Shown in pieces: positions 6,969-13,074 of a stretch of DNA of 13,214 nt. Every line of letters begins with the position of its first letter. Positions within the stretch are counted from its first letter, which is position 1. This DNA comes from CAG-488 sp963625295 (GTDB lineage: Bacteria; Bacillota; Clostridia; Oscillospirales; Acutalibacteraceae), in assembly GCA_963625295.1 (NCBI GenBank), contig CAVFTC010000056.1, forward strand, positions 1 through 13,214. Direction: 5' to 3'. A program made the translations under genes and the position numbers. The notes under the pieces are model-generated. The model was not told where the DNA came from and did no database searches. It saw only the letters and a list, made by a program, of their open reading frames with translations.

Positions 6969-7014
6969 ATATTAGCACGGGTTTTATGGTTTGTCAATAG
7001 TTTTTTTAAAAAAA
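6969..7014 (-). promoter_or_regulatory. Strong minus-strand sigma-A promoter with UP-like tract
   Basis: On the minus strand TTGACA (6997-6992), a 17-bp spacer and TAATAT (6974-6969) match the consensus at 11 of 12 positions. Directly upstream, seven T and seven A (7001-7014) form an A/T tract like the UP elements of stable-RNA promoters. The start would fall near 6962. Confidence 0.8.
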
Positions 7015-7055
7015 CTTGAAAATTTTTATAGAAAATGACTTAATTGCATTTTCAC

Positions 7056-7084
7056 TTGACTATTAATCAAAATGCGGTTAAAAT
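7056..7084 (+). promoter_or_regulatory. Sigma-A promoter of the DUF1292 gene
   Basis: TTGACT (7056-7061), a 17-bp spacer and TAAAAT (7079-7084). The predicted start, near 7091, is the first base of the inverted-repeat element that follows. The promoter is divergent from the ncRNA promoter about 60 bp to its left. Confidence 0.7.
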
Positions 7085-7088
7085 ATAT

Positions 7089-7290
7089 TTAAGGCAATAC
7101 CACACAATTGAAGTGTGCGAATTGCGCAGCATGACGGAAACATATTCAAGGGTAACCGTTGATTAAATCAGAGTGCAATCGTCAGCGAGAGATTTTTTTG
7201 GCGGCAAAATAGCCGAGAAGAATTGTGCTATGGTTTAATCAGTGGTTATCGAACAAGGCGTGCGACTCAATCGTGAGGCATTGCCTTATA
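7089..7290. repeat. Dispersed inverted-repeat element, copy B (MITE-like, ~200 bp)
   Basis: The left end, AAGGCAATACCACACAATTG (7091-7110), is matched by an inverted right end at 7252-7288 that reads AAGGCAATGCCTCACGATTG from the other strand. Inside, GGTAACCGTTGATTAAA (7151-7167) pairs imperfectly with TTTAATCAGTGGTTATC (7234-7250), so the whole element folds back on itself. It also carries the second family module, ATGACGGAAACATATTC, at 7131-7147. It contains no gene and sits between a promoter and the DUF1292 ribosome binding site, so it should be transcribed as a structured leader. Confidence 0.8.
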
Positions 7291-7316
7291 ATGAAAACTG
7301 TACGGAGGAAGCGAAA

Positions 7317-7616
7317 ATGGCTGAAGAATACAATCCGGATATCGTCAGCGTGGTTGACGAAAACGGCGAAGAACATATTTTTGAAGAGCTGGACAGAATC
7401 GAAACCGATAACGCCCGTTATGTGGCTCTGCTTCCCGTCTATGATGAGGCGGAGGATATCCTTGAGGATGACGGCGAAATAATCCTTCTCAAGGTTGAGG
7501 AAGAGGCGAACGGAGACACTTACCTTTGCCCGATTGAGAATGCGAAGGAATTTGACGAGGTTCAGGCTATATTTGAAGAAAGACTTCAGGATTTATTTTC
7601 CGACGACATAGACTGA
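7317..7616 (+). CDS. DUF1292 family protein
   Basis: A 99-residue acidic protein resembling DUF1292 (YrzB-like) proteins of Firmicutes. The family pattern is visible: VVDENGEEHIFEELDRIE near the N-terminus, YVALLPVYD in the middle, then ILLKVEEE and a C-terminal FDEVQAIFEERLQDLF. The function of the family is unknown. In Firmicutes it is often found near the yrrL-yrzB-type housekeeping genes, which are absent here. The start is the ATG at 7317, 8 nt after GGAGG (7304-7308). An in-frame extension upstream runs into the repeat element and has no ribosome binding site. Its mRNA leader is predicted to contain the whole inverted-repeat element. 6S RNA follows 8-10 nt after its stop. Confidence 0.85.
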   Translation: MAEEYNPDIVSVVDENGEEHIFEELDRIETDNARYVALLPVYDEAEDILEDDGEIILLKVEEEANGDTYLCPIENAKEFDEVQAIFEERLQDLFSDDID

Positions 7617-7625
7617 GTAAAAATG

Positions 7626-7815
7626 TTGCCCTGCCTTGTGCGATAACTTACGGTCCATATTAACCCTACAATTTTATCTAAGGGAGCCCGGCTCCGTGCA
7701 CGGATTGCAGACCTCCCGGCTTTATGCCGGACGTTGGGAGCGAGAACTGCATGGGAGGCACCCACCTGCTTTAAACGCAGGTTACTATCGACCGTATCCG
7801 GCTTGGCGGGGTTCA
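7626..7815 (+). ncRNA. ssrS: 6S RNA
   Basis: A 6S-type RNA of about 190 nt; 6S RNA mimics an open promoter and holds sigma-A RNA polymerase in slow growth. The architecture is visible. A closing stem, CCCTGCC (7630-7636) with GGCGGGG (7805-7811), is followed by TACGGTC (7650-7656) with GACCGTA (7790-7796) at the edge of a large central bubble. In the 3' side of the bubble is the small hairpin CCTGC/GCAGG (7765-7769, 7777-7781), followed by TTAC as in E. coli 6S. The terminal arm includes TGCAG/CTGCA (7706-7710, 7747-7751) and the CCGGC-TTTAT-GCCGG cap (7716-7730). I see no good promoter or T-tract of its own, so it may be processed from a longer transcript. The exact ends are uncertain. Confidence 0.8.
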
Positions 7816-7832
7816 AAACAAAGGTGATTTAA

Positions 7833-8519
7833 TTGATAAGAGTTGTCAGAGCGAACGTGCTTGACATTGTTCCGCTGGAGGTCGGTTTTATCTATGCCCA
7901 AAAGACACGACTTTCAAACGGTCAGGACACGGTTGCTTTTTATGTATATGATCAGGACGGCGACAGAACGCTGCCGGTAAAAATAAAAACATATCTCGAG
8001 GCAAAATTCGGTTTTCAGTACCGTGAAATTGCAAAAAAACTCGGTAACTACATAGCCTGCGATTCCGCAGTGCTCAAAAGCAACGGCGTTGTAACTCTGT
8101 TTGACGACGGAAGCATGAATATTTTCGACTCGAACGGCGATATTGCAATGCAGGAAAAGCTTGTTTATCAGAACTGTGCAATCAGGAGTCTTGCTCTTGA
8201 CGGCAACTGCTTTTGGTGCGTTGTGCCGGACAGAAATTCCATCGTGAAATTTTCACCGATTGAAAAGCGTGTTTTGCTGAGAATCGGCGGCGGTGCGTCG
8301 GTTGCGTTTATGCGTCCGATTTCCGTTTTTAAGAATAAGGACAGGCTTTTTGTCTGCAACGAGGCAACCAACGAGATAAGAACGATAAGCCTTAAGGATT
8401 ATTCCGTCAACGACTATATGAAGTTCAAAGAACCGCTGAAGAAATATTTCAAGGTCGGATTTTTTGAATATGTTGTTCTCGAGTCGGGCGTATACTGCCT
8501 TGAGGAACGGGATAAATAA
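7833..8519 (+). CDS. Hypothetical protein, beta-strand rich
   Basis: A 228-residue protein that I do not recognise. The TTG at 7833 is the most likely start, preceded by AAAGGTGAT (7820-7828); no ATG lies near enough to a ribosome binding site. There is no signal peptide and no membrane segment. The middle part has repeated strand-turn patterns, such as GVVTLFDDGSMNIFDSNG, DGNCFWCVVPDRNSIVKFSP and DRLFVCNEATNEIRTISL. These resemble blades of a beta-propeller of the NHL or SMP-30 kind, with perhaps four blades. That is only an impression of fold. It starts shortly after 6S RNA and is followed by an intrinsic terminator, so it ends that transcription unit. Confidence 0.7.
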   Translation: MIRVVRANVLDIVPLEVGFIYAQKTRLSNGQDTVAFYVYDQDGDRTLPVKIKTYLEAKFGFQYREIAKKLGNYIACDSAVLKSNGVVTLFDDGSMNIFDSNGDIAMQEKLVYQNCAIRSLALDGNCFWCVVPDRNSIVKFSPIEKRVLLRIGGGASVAFMRPISVFKNKDRLFVCNEATNEIRTISLKDYSVNDYMKFKEPLKKYFKVGFFEYVVLESGVYCLEERDK

Positions 8520-8548
8520 GCTGCATTACAAATTGAAGCATATGGAAA

Positions 8549-8586
8549 GAAGCACCTAAAAATCAGGCGCTTCTTTTTCTTTTTTG
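8549..8586 (+). terminator. Intrinsic terminator
   Basis: GAAGC (8549-8553) pairs with GCTTC (8569-8573), extended by CCT/AGG across one mismatch. A T-rich run (TTTTTCTTTTTT) begins at 8574. It ends transcription 30-70 nt after the preceding gene. Confidence 0.8.
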
Positions 8587-8599
8587 AGGTTATCATAAT

Positions 8600-9004
8600 A
8601 TGGGTGATATTATGGATAAAATCAAAGAGTATATTGTTGTTTTTGCCTCCGGAGGGATAATTTACAGCCTTATCGAGGTAATTTTTCGGGGCTTTACCCA
8701 CTGGACAATGACCCTGACCGGCGGAGCGGCTCTGCTGATAATTTACATTATGAACATAAAAATCAAGGCGAGAAGTCTTATTCTCCGTTGTTTTGCCGGC
8801 TGTGCGATAATCACCGCTCTTGAGTTCGCCGTAGGCTGCATCGTCAACCGAGGCTTGAATATGCAGGTTTGGGATTATTCCGACGAGAAATACAATGTCC
8901 TCGGTCAAATCTGTCCGCTTTTTTCAATTCTGTGGTTCTTACTCTGCGTTCCCGCTACCTTGCTGTCCTTCTTGTTCCGTCGTCGATTCGATGAAAACAG
9001 ATGA
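8600..9004 (+). CDS. Small multi-pass membrane protein, putative ABC transporter permease (CmpB-like)
   Basis: A 134-residue protein with about four membrane segments (near residues 10-27, 38-54, 64-82 and 104-125) and a positively charged C-terminus (FRRRF). The pattern IIYSLIEVIFRGFTHWTM, followed by LTGG, and the later LEFAVGCIVNRGLNMQVWDYS with N-LGQICPLFSILWF, match the PF06541 family (putative ABC transporter type IV, CmpB). These proteins are common in Clostridia; transport function is inferred rather than shown. The start is the ATG at 8600, with GAGG at 8586-8589; the ATG at 8612, after GGGTGA, is a possible alternative. The last 66 bp overlap the 3' end of the convergent lipoprotein gene. 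Confidence 0.8.
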   Translation: MGDIMDKIKEYIVVFASGGIIYSLIEVIFRGFTHWTMTLTGGAALLIIYIMNIKIKARSLILRCFAGCAIITALEFAVGCIVNRGLNMQVWDYSDEKYNVLGQICPLFSILWFLLCVPATLLSFLFRRRFDENR

Positions 9005-10153
9005 CTTGATGCTTTTGAATTCCTCGGCAAAGTCAGGCTCTGAAAGTGCAGTGTAGGAGAAAAACGCCACGCCGCCGTAGTTGTCCGTTGCCTTGGCGAC
9101 GGATATTTCTTTTTCGATTATGCCGTTTCCGACATTGAATTCCTCGTCGCTGTCGTTGAGCTTATATGCCGCAATTCCGTAAATCATGCGAACTGCTCCG
9201 ATGGTATCAAGCTTTGACCAGTTTTCACATGCCTTGTCAAAAGGCACAACCTCGTCCTCAAAGCCGTAATAAAGCTGAGGAATCATCCAGTCGCAATAGC
9301 CGCGCTCGGAGCACCAGCGTTCAACATCGGCATATTCCTCTTCATAGTTGTTGTTAATATTGCCGGCAGGACTGATTGAAAAAACGCAATCCGCATTTTC
9401 GCTTTTTATTGCCGTGTACATCTGCGAAACAAAAGAGGAGATTACCTCAAGCCTCCACTTGTCGTGGAACAGCTTGCCGCCGTTCTTTTTGTATTCGCTG
9501 TAATAGACTTCGTCAACGCTCTCATCGGTTGACGGATAAAAATAATCGTCGATATGTATTCCGTCAACATTGTAATTCTGAATGATCTCACGCACGCCGT
9601 CGATTATCAGCTTGTGGTTCTCGGTTGACGCAGGGCAAAGATACAGTCCGCCGTCGGCAGTGACGACACGGTTCTTTGTTTTTTCGTCGCTCATGAGAAT
9701 TTTTGCGGGATTTTTTTCGCTCAGCTTGTCAAGATCCGTATCAAACGATACCCTGAACGGATTTATCCATGCGTGAAGCCCCATTCCTCGCTCGTGAGCC
9801 TCCTCAACCATGATCTCAAGAGGATCATAATACACCGGATCGCCCTGATAGCCTGTCAGATATGCCGACCAGGGAAATATTTCCGACGGATACATTGCGT
9901 CACAGAAGGGTCTGACCTGAACAAAGACGGTGTTTATGCCCAGTTCTGCGCAGTTGTCGAACATATCTTCTGTTTTTTGTCTGAACGAATCCTCATCGCC
10001 GCCGTCCTCGTCCTTCATGGAAAGCTCGCTGTAGGATATCCACACGGCGGAAATTGCACTGCCGGAAGGCTTTTTATTTTTTGAGGATTTATCAAGGACT
10101 GCGCACGAGCTGAGCGTCAGCATCGCAAGCAGCAAGCACATTATTCGTTTCAT
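8939..10153 (-). CDS. Lipoprotein glycoside hydrolase-like protein (GHL10/DUF187 family)
   Basis: A 404-residue secreted lipoprotein. Residues 1-17 form a signal peptide ending in the lipobox LSSC, so the mature protein is probably anchored by Cys17 on the outer face of the membrane. The rest is a TIM-barrel of the GHL10 (PF02638) type: AVWISYSEL at the first strand, FVQVRPFCDAMYPSEIFPWS, GMGLHAWINPFRVS, VDGIHIDDYFYP (the central acidic motif), FSISPAGN, DWMIPQLYYGF and GGVAFFSYTAL. Relatives act on cell-wall or other polysaccharides, but the substrate here is unknown. The ATG at 10153 lies after GGAG (10164-10161), which sits inside the end of the upstream flavoprotein gene. The two are one nucleotide apart, which implies translational coupling. 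The C-terminal tail (TTEQEGQQGSGNAE) is low-complexity. Confidence 0.88.
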   Translation of the reverse strand: MKRIMCLLLAMLTLSSCAVLDKSSKNKKPSGSAISAVWISYSELSMKDEDGGDEDSFRQKTEDMFDNCAELGINTVFVQVRPFCDAMYPSEIFPWSAYLTGYQGDPVYYDPLEIMVEEAHERGMGLHAWINPFRVSFDTDLDKLSEKNPAKILMSDEKTKNRVVTADGGLYLCPASTENHKLIIDGVREIIQNYNVDGIHIDDYFYPSTDESVDEVYYSEYKKNGGKLFHDKWRLEVISSFVSQMYTAIKSENADCVFSISPAGNINNNYEEEYADVERWCSERGYCDWMIPQLYYGFEDEVVPFDKACENWSKLDTIGAVRMIYGIAAYKLNDSDEEFNVGNGIIEKEISVAKATDNYGGVAFFSYTALSEPDFAEEFKSIKSSVFIESTTEQEGQQGSGNAE

Positions 10154-10154
10154 A

Positions 10155-11345
10155 TTATTTCTCCGTTGCGGCGCATCGGCCTGCAAGCAAGCCGCTCGCC
10201 CATGCCCATTGAAGATTGAAGCCGCCGCAAATGCTGTCCGTATCAAGCACCTCTCCGGCGCAGAACAGATCCTTTACAAGCTTTGACTCCATGGTTTTGC
10301 CGTTGAATTCTTTAACATTCGCACCGCCGACGCTGATCTGAGCGTTTTTGAAGCCCGGAGTTCCGGTTACGGTGAAGCTGAGCTTTTTTGCAGTGTTTAT
10401 AATTTCCCTTATTTTATCTTTGTTCAGCTCGCCGAGCGTGGCAAGGCTGTTTGTTCCCGTTCTTTTTAGAATATATCTGCCGAGCGACCTCGGAATCATG
10501 CCCGAAAGTGCGCTTTCAACCGGCATATTTTTGCTTAACGAGCACAGAAAGCTTTCTGCCTCGTCCGTTTTGCACCTTGGCAAGGTATCGATAAAACAGG
10601 TGTATTGTCCGCTCTTAACGCTGCGGCTGATGTCCATTACCGAGATTCCCGAAAGCCCGTAATCGGTAAAAAGAACCTCGCCTTTGGCAGCGTCGATCTG
10701 CTTTGAACCGCTGAAAAGAGCAACATTTGCCTTGACCCTTATGCCTTTGAGCGGCTTTGTGTTCTCCTTGACGGTGAGCTGAACCAAGCCGGGATAAACC
10801 TCGGTTATGTGATGACCGAGCGATTTGAGCAAATCAAAACCGCTGCCGTCCGAGCCTTGAGAAGGCGACGCACAGCCGCCGGTGCAGACAATAACCCTTT
10901 TGGCGACAAGCCTGCCGACGGTGAAAATTCCGTTTTTCTTTTCAATTCGGTCAACATGATTTTCGCATATGAATTCCACTCCGAGCCTTTCTGCCTCGGC
11001 TCTGAGAGCGTCAAGCACCGACGAGGCGGTGTTGCTCATCGGGTAAGCTCTGCCCTCACCGTCGGTAACGCACAAAAGACCGATTGAACGGAAAAAGTCC
11101 ATAACCTTTTCGGGTGTGAACTCGTTTAATGCGTAAGCGGCGAATTCGGAATTTGTATATTTCTCGGCTGTGGCGTTGAGGTTTGAAAGATTGCACCTGC
11201 CGTTGCCGGTCGCAAGAATCTTTTTGCCGACCTTCGGCATCGCATCCAATGCGACAATGTTGAGCCTGCAATCGGCTCGCTTTGCGCTTATTGCCGCCGA
11301 AAGTCCCGAAGCACCCGCTCCGACGATTATTATGTCATAAATCAT
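10155..11345 (-). CDS. FAD-dependent oxidoreductase, BaiN/HI0933 family
   Basis: A 396-residue flavoprotein of the HI0933-like (PF03486) family. The N-terminal dinucleotide motif GAGASGLSAA (about residues 8-17) binds FAD. KVGKKILATGNGRCNLSN is the family signature, GGCASPSQGSDGSGF marks the inserted domain, and CAGEVLDTDSICGGFNLQWAWASG near the C-terminus closes the FAD site. BaiN, a member studied in Clostridium scindens, has been linked to bile acid dehydroxylation. Most relatives have no known substrate, so that role should not be assumed. The start is the ATG at 11345, 8 nt after GGAG (11357-11354); a longer upstream frame crosses the promoter and is not used. It is transcribed with the following lipoprotein gene from the promoter at 11398-11426. 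Confidence 0.9.
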   Translation of the reverse strand: MIYDIIIVGAGASGLSAAISAKRADCRLNIVALDAMPKVGKKILATGNGRCNLSNLNATAEKYTNSEFAAYALNEFTPEKVMDFFRSIGLLCVTDGEGRAYPMSNTASSVLDALRAEAERLGVEFICENHVDRIEKKNGIFTVGRLVAKRVIVCTGGCASPSQGSDGSGFDLLKSLGHHITEVYPGLVQLTVKENTKPLKGIRVKANVALFSGSKQIDAAKGEVLFTDYGLSGISVMDISRSVKSGQYTCFIDTLPRCKTDEAESFLCSLSKNMPVESALSGMIPRSLGRYILKRTGTNSLATLGELNKDKIREIINTAKKLSFTVTGTPGFKNAQISVGGANVKEFNGKTMESKLVKDLFCAGEVLDTDSICGGFNLQWAWASGLLAGRCAATEK

Positions 11346-11365
11346 GCTACCGTCTCCGTAAAGTT

Positions 11366-11390
11366 TAGGCAATTGCGTTATATTGCCTTT
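11366..11390. repeat. Degenerate repeat copy C
   Basis: AGGCAAT (11367-11373) and ATTGCCT (11382-11388) form a small hairpin in the 5' leader of the flavoprotein mRNA. Read on the minus strand it begins AAGGCAATATAACGCAATTG, close to the family end AAGGCAATACCGCACAATTG. It starts 8 nt after the -10 box. A chance hairpin is possible because the copy is short. Confidence 0.45.
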
Positions 11391-11397
11391 ATGATTT

Positions 11398-11426
11398 ATT
11401 CTATCATATTTTGCCTGTCTTATCAA
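11398..11426 (-). promoter_or_regulatory. Promoter of the flavoprotein-lipoprotein operon
   Basis: Read on the minus strand: TTGATA (11426-11421), a 17-bp spacer and TAGAAT (11403-11398). The start would lie near 11391, about 45 nt before the coding start. It overlaps the region from which the divergent yaaL gene must also be transcribed. Confidence 0.65.
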
Positions 11427-11451
11427 TATGCTTTTATCGGAGGGAAGTAAC

Positions 11452-11703
11452 ATGATTTTAGATATTTTTTCGGATACAAGCAAAATATACAGCTATGATA
11501 AAAGCCTGTCTGCGGCAGCGGAGAAAATCAAAGAGGAGCTTAACAGGGCTTACGCGGGCTTCAACGAAGCCACCGATCCGCTGATTATAGAGGCTCTTAT
11601 TTACAGAATGAAGGAGCTGGAAACGCAGTACAGCTTTCTGATAAAAAGGGCGAAGCTCGAAAGGCTCTGCGCAGAGCTTGGTTCGGAGGAAGGTTTTATA
11701 TGA
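11452..11703 (+). CDS. yaaL: YaaL-like DUF2508 family protein
   Basis: An 83-residue, highly charged, mostly helical protein of the DUF2508 (YaaL) family. The features are KIKEELNRAYAGFNEATDPLIIEALIYRMKELETQYSFLIKRAK, a pattern of a single antiparallel helical hairpin. The function is unknown. The ATG at 11452 follows GGAGGG (11439-11444) at a 7-nt spacing. Its stop overlaps the bofA start (ATGA). In Bacillus and many Clostridia yaaL directly precedes bofA, usually after recR, so the order supports both calls; recR is not in this window. Confidence 0.85.
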   Translation: MILDIFSDTSKIYSYDKSLSAAAEKIKEELNRAYAGFNEATDPLIIEALIYRMKELETQYSFLIKRAKLERLCAELGSEEGFI

Positions 11704-11951
11704 GATATGCCCTGATTGCCGCCGTGTGCATAATTTTGCTGATTCCGATAATCACGATGTTCAGAAAGGGTGCGTTTTTCAAAAGCATTTTTCTTTCTGC
11801 TTTTCAGGGCTTGGCGGCTCTTTTGGCGGTGAACGCCGTCGGGTTGCTGACGGGTGTAACTCTTGCCGTTAATTGGCACACTATTCTTGCATGCGTCTGC
11901 CTTGGGATTCCCGCAAGCATTTCCATGCTGCTGCTCGATGTGATGTTTTAA
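11700..11951 (+). CDS. bofA: BofA family pro-sigma-K processing inhibitor
   Basis: An 83-residue membrane protein of the BofA (PF07441) family. It has hydrophobic segments at about residues 4-20, 28-50 and 60-80, and the family-like stretch AVNAVGLLTGVTLAVNWHT followed by GIPASISMLLLD. In Bacillus subtilis BofA holds the sigma-K protease SpoIVFB inactive in the outer forespore membrane until late sporulation. Here that role is inferred from family and from its partner yaaL, which it overlaps by four bases. Its TAA stop is part of the repeat element that follows, so the original C-terminus may have been altered by that insertion. Confidence 0.85.
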   Translation: MRYALIAAVCIILLIPIITMFRKGAFFKSIFLSAFQGLAALLAVNAVGLLTGVTLAVNWHTILACVCLGIPASISMLLLDVMF

Positions 11952-11984
11952 GGCGATACCGCACAATTAAGGCGCACGCCTTAA
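11946..11984. repeat. Dispersed repeat, copy D, between convergent genes
   Basis: Positions 11949-11984 match the left module of copy A (35-70, opposite strand) almost base for base, with AAGGCGATACCGCACAATT, and end in the palindrome TTAAGGCGCACGCCTTAA (11967-11984). The element fills nearly the whole gap between bofA and the fliB-like gene. It contains the stop codon of both. The palindrome could serve as a short hairpin at both 3' ends, but no T-run follows. Confidence 0.8.
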
Positions 11985-12958
11985 AGCAGATTTACCAGCT
12001 CGGCAACGGAAAAATCATTATACATCGCATCGTCGAGGATGTCGAGGTTTATCTGAGAATATTCAACCTCCTTGGAGTAGCCGCAAATTATTTTTACACG
12101 CTCTTCAAAGCTTAATTCCGGGATACTGTCATATAGCCGCTTTGTGATTATGCACGCAAAAATACCGTACTTGACCTTAGTCAGCAGGTCGAGGTCGAAG
12201 CACGCCGTCATCATATATCGCATGAGGTAATATTTGAAAAGACGGACAATGTCTTCAGCGTATTTTTCGCTGTTATGATATATCGCTTTTTCTTCCGAGA
12301 GGGAAAGAAGCTTTTCTCTGCGCTCGTCGCTTATGTATTCCATTTTTTCAAGAACCTTGACGCACTCGGAAAATTCAACGGTGCTGTCGCCGCCGAGCAG
12401 GTCGATCTTGTCAATATCGCTTTGAAATTCCGCAGCAGAGAAAAGCACGGCGGAAAGCTTCATTTTTGTGTCAAATTTTTTGTTGTCGAGAATCGCAAAA
12501 AATTCATTACGCTTTTCCGTCAGCAGCTCATATATCCTGTCGGGGCTTTCAGCTGTTCCGTCAAGTCTCACATCGGTTTCGGGCGTGAGCAGAATTCTTG
12601 CTGCTTCGGGACAGCCGAGCCCAAGACCGATTTCACGGATATCGCCGTAATCGTCGAAATATCTCGGAAAAAGGCGGCAGGTGTCGCAAAGAGCCGCTTC
12701 GCCCTTTTTAAGCTGAATCCTGCAAAGGTTGTTTTCATCAAGTAGGGGACAGCGGCCGTTTTCAAGCGAAAAAATATATCCGTCCTCGTCCGTCGTCAGG
12801 TGCTTGTCAAAATATTGCTTCAGGCAGCCTGATTCTTCTTTATAACTTTTTGCCGAGGCGTCGTCAATTTCAACATCCCAGCCGGCGCAGCAGGTGTCGG
12901 GACATCGGTCGGCAATGCATTTAAACGAATCGAAATATTTCGGTTTGACAATTTTCAT
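11981..12958 (-). CDS. fliB: FliB-like flagellin lysine-N-methylase family protein
   Basis: A 325-residue protein with the cysteine-rich N-terminus of the FliB family. C14, C19, C23 and C24 lie in KCIADRCPDTCCAGW, followed by C70 and C79 in RCPLLDENNLC, then C91 and C94 in LCDTCRLFPR; another cysteine is in GLGCPEAARIL. These probably bind an iron-sulfur cluster or another metal. In Salmonella FliB methylates flagellin lysines. Many gut Clostridia carry this family without obvious flagella, and no flagellar gene is in view, so the substrate here is open. The helical C-terminal half shows no motif that I know. The start is taken at 12958 with a weak GGAAG; the ATG at 12985 lies inside a hairpin. 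Its stop codon is in repeat copy D. Confidence 0.82.
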   Translation of the reverse strand: MKIVKPKYFDSFKCIADRCPDTCCAGWDVEIDDASAKSYKEESGCLKQYFDKHLTTDEDGYIFSLENGRCPLLDENNLCRIQLKKGEAALCDTCRLFPRYFDDYGDIREIGLGLGCPEAARILLTPETDVRLDGTAESPDRIYELLTEKRNEFFAILDNKKFDTKMKLSAVLFSAAEFQSDIDKIDLLGGDSTVEFSECVKVLEKMEYISDERREKLLSLSEEKAIYHNSEKYAEDIVRLFKYYLMRYMMTACFDLDLLTKVKYGIFACIITKRLYDSIPELSFEERVKIICGYSKEVEYSQINLDILDDAMYNDFSVAELVNLL

Positions 12959-12980
12959 AGCTTTATTCTTCCGTTCTCGC

Positions 12981-13010
12981 AACATCGCCCAAAAAGCGAT
13001 GTTCTTTTTT
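12981..13010 (+). terminator. Hairpin-T-tract on the plus strand, in the leader of the fliB-like gene
   Basis: AACATCGC (12981-12988) pairs perfectly with GCGATGTT (12996-13003) around a 7-nt loop, followed by C and six T (13005-13010). This has the form of a plus-strand intrinsic terminator. No plus-strand gene ends here, so it may stop read-through from bofA or an antisense transcript. On the minus strand the same hairpin lies in the mRNA leader. Confidence 0.6.
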
Positions 13011-13024
13011 AAATTGTTAATAAA

Positions 13025-13052
13025 ATTGTAACACCTTGATATGTATTGTCAA
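13025..13052 (-). promoter_or_regulatory. Promoter of the fliB-like gene
   Basis: Read on the minus strand: TTGACA (13052-13047), a 16-bp spacer and TACAAT (13030-13025). The start would lie near 13018, about 60 nt before the start codon, so the leader includes the hairpin at 12981-13003. Confidence 0.6.
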
Positions 13053-13064
13053 GTATAATATATT
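13036..13064 (+). promoter_or_regulatory. Plus-strand promoter overlapping the fliB promoter
   Basis: TTGATA (13036-13041), a 17-bp spacer and TATATT (13059-13064). It overlaps the minus-strand promoter, so the two probably compete. Transcription would start about where repeat copy E starts; its target lies beyond the window. Confidence 0.5.
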
Positions 13065-13074
13065 AAGAAAAATA

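Noticed and set aside
6723..7019. Plus-strand reading frame of 98 codons
   Set aside because: It has no ribosome binding site, runs antisense through the ncRNA leader and its promoter, and its Phe/Leu-rich product comes from the T-rich complement of an A-rich RNA leader.
7586..7827. Short frames on both strands across 7586-7827
   Set aside because: They lie over the 6S RNA structure, lack ribosome binding sites and resemble no protein family.
8414..8908. Minus-strand frame of 164 codons
   Set aside because: It crosses a clear plus-strand terminator and lies opposite two better-supported plus-strand genes.
10155..11483. Longer version of the flavoprotein starting at 11483
   Set aside because: The extra 46 residues would span the promoter and leader hairpin. 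The ATG at 11345 has a good GGAG and starts right at the FAD-binding fold.
12275..12745. Plus-strand frame of 156 codons
   Set aside because: It is the antisense of the FliB-like gene, whose cysteine motifs and ribosome binding site are convincing; this frame has neither.
13014..13034. Second Rex operator near the fliB promoter
   Set aside because: TTGTTAA is present at 13014-13020 but no matching inverted half-site falls at a 4-5 bp spacing; only a loose TGTTA/TAACA repeat is seen.
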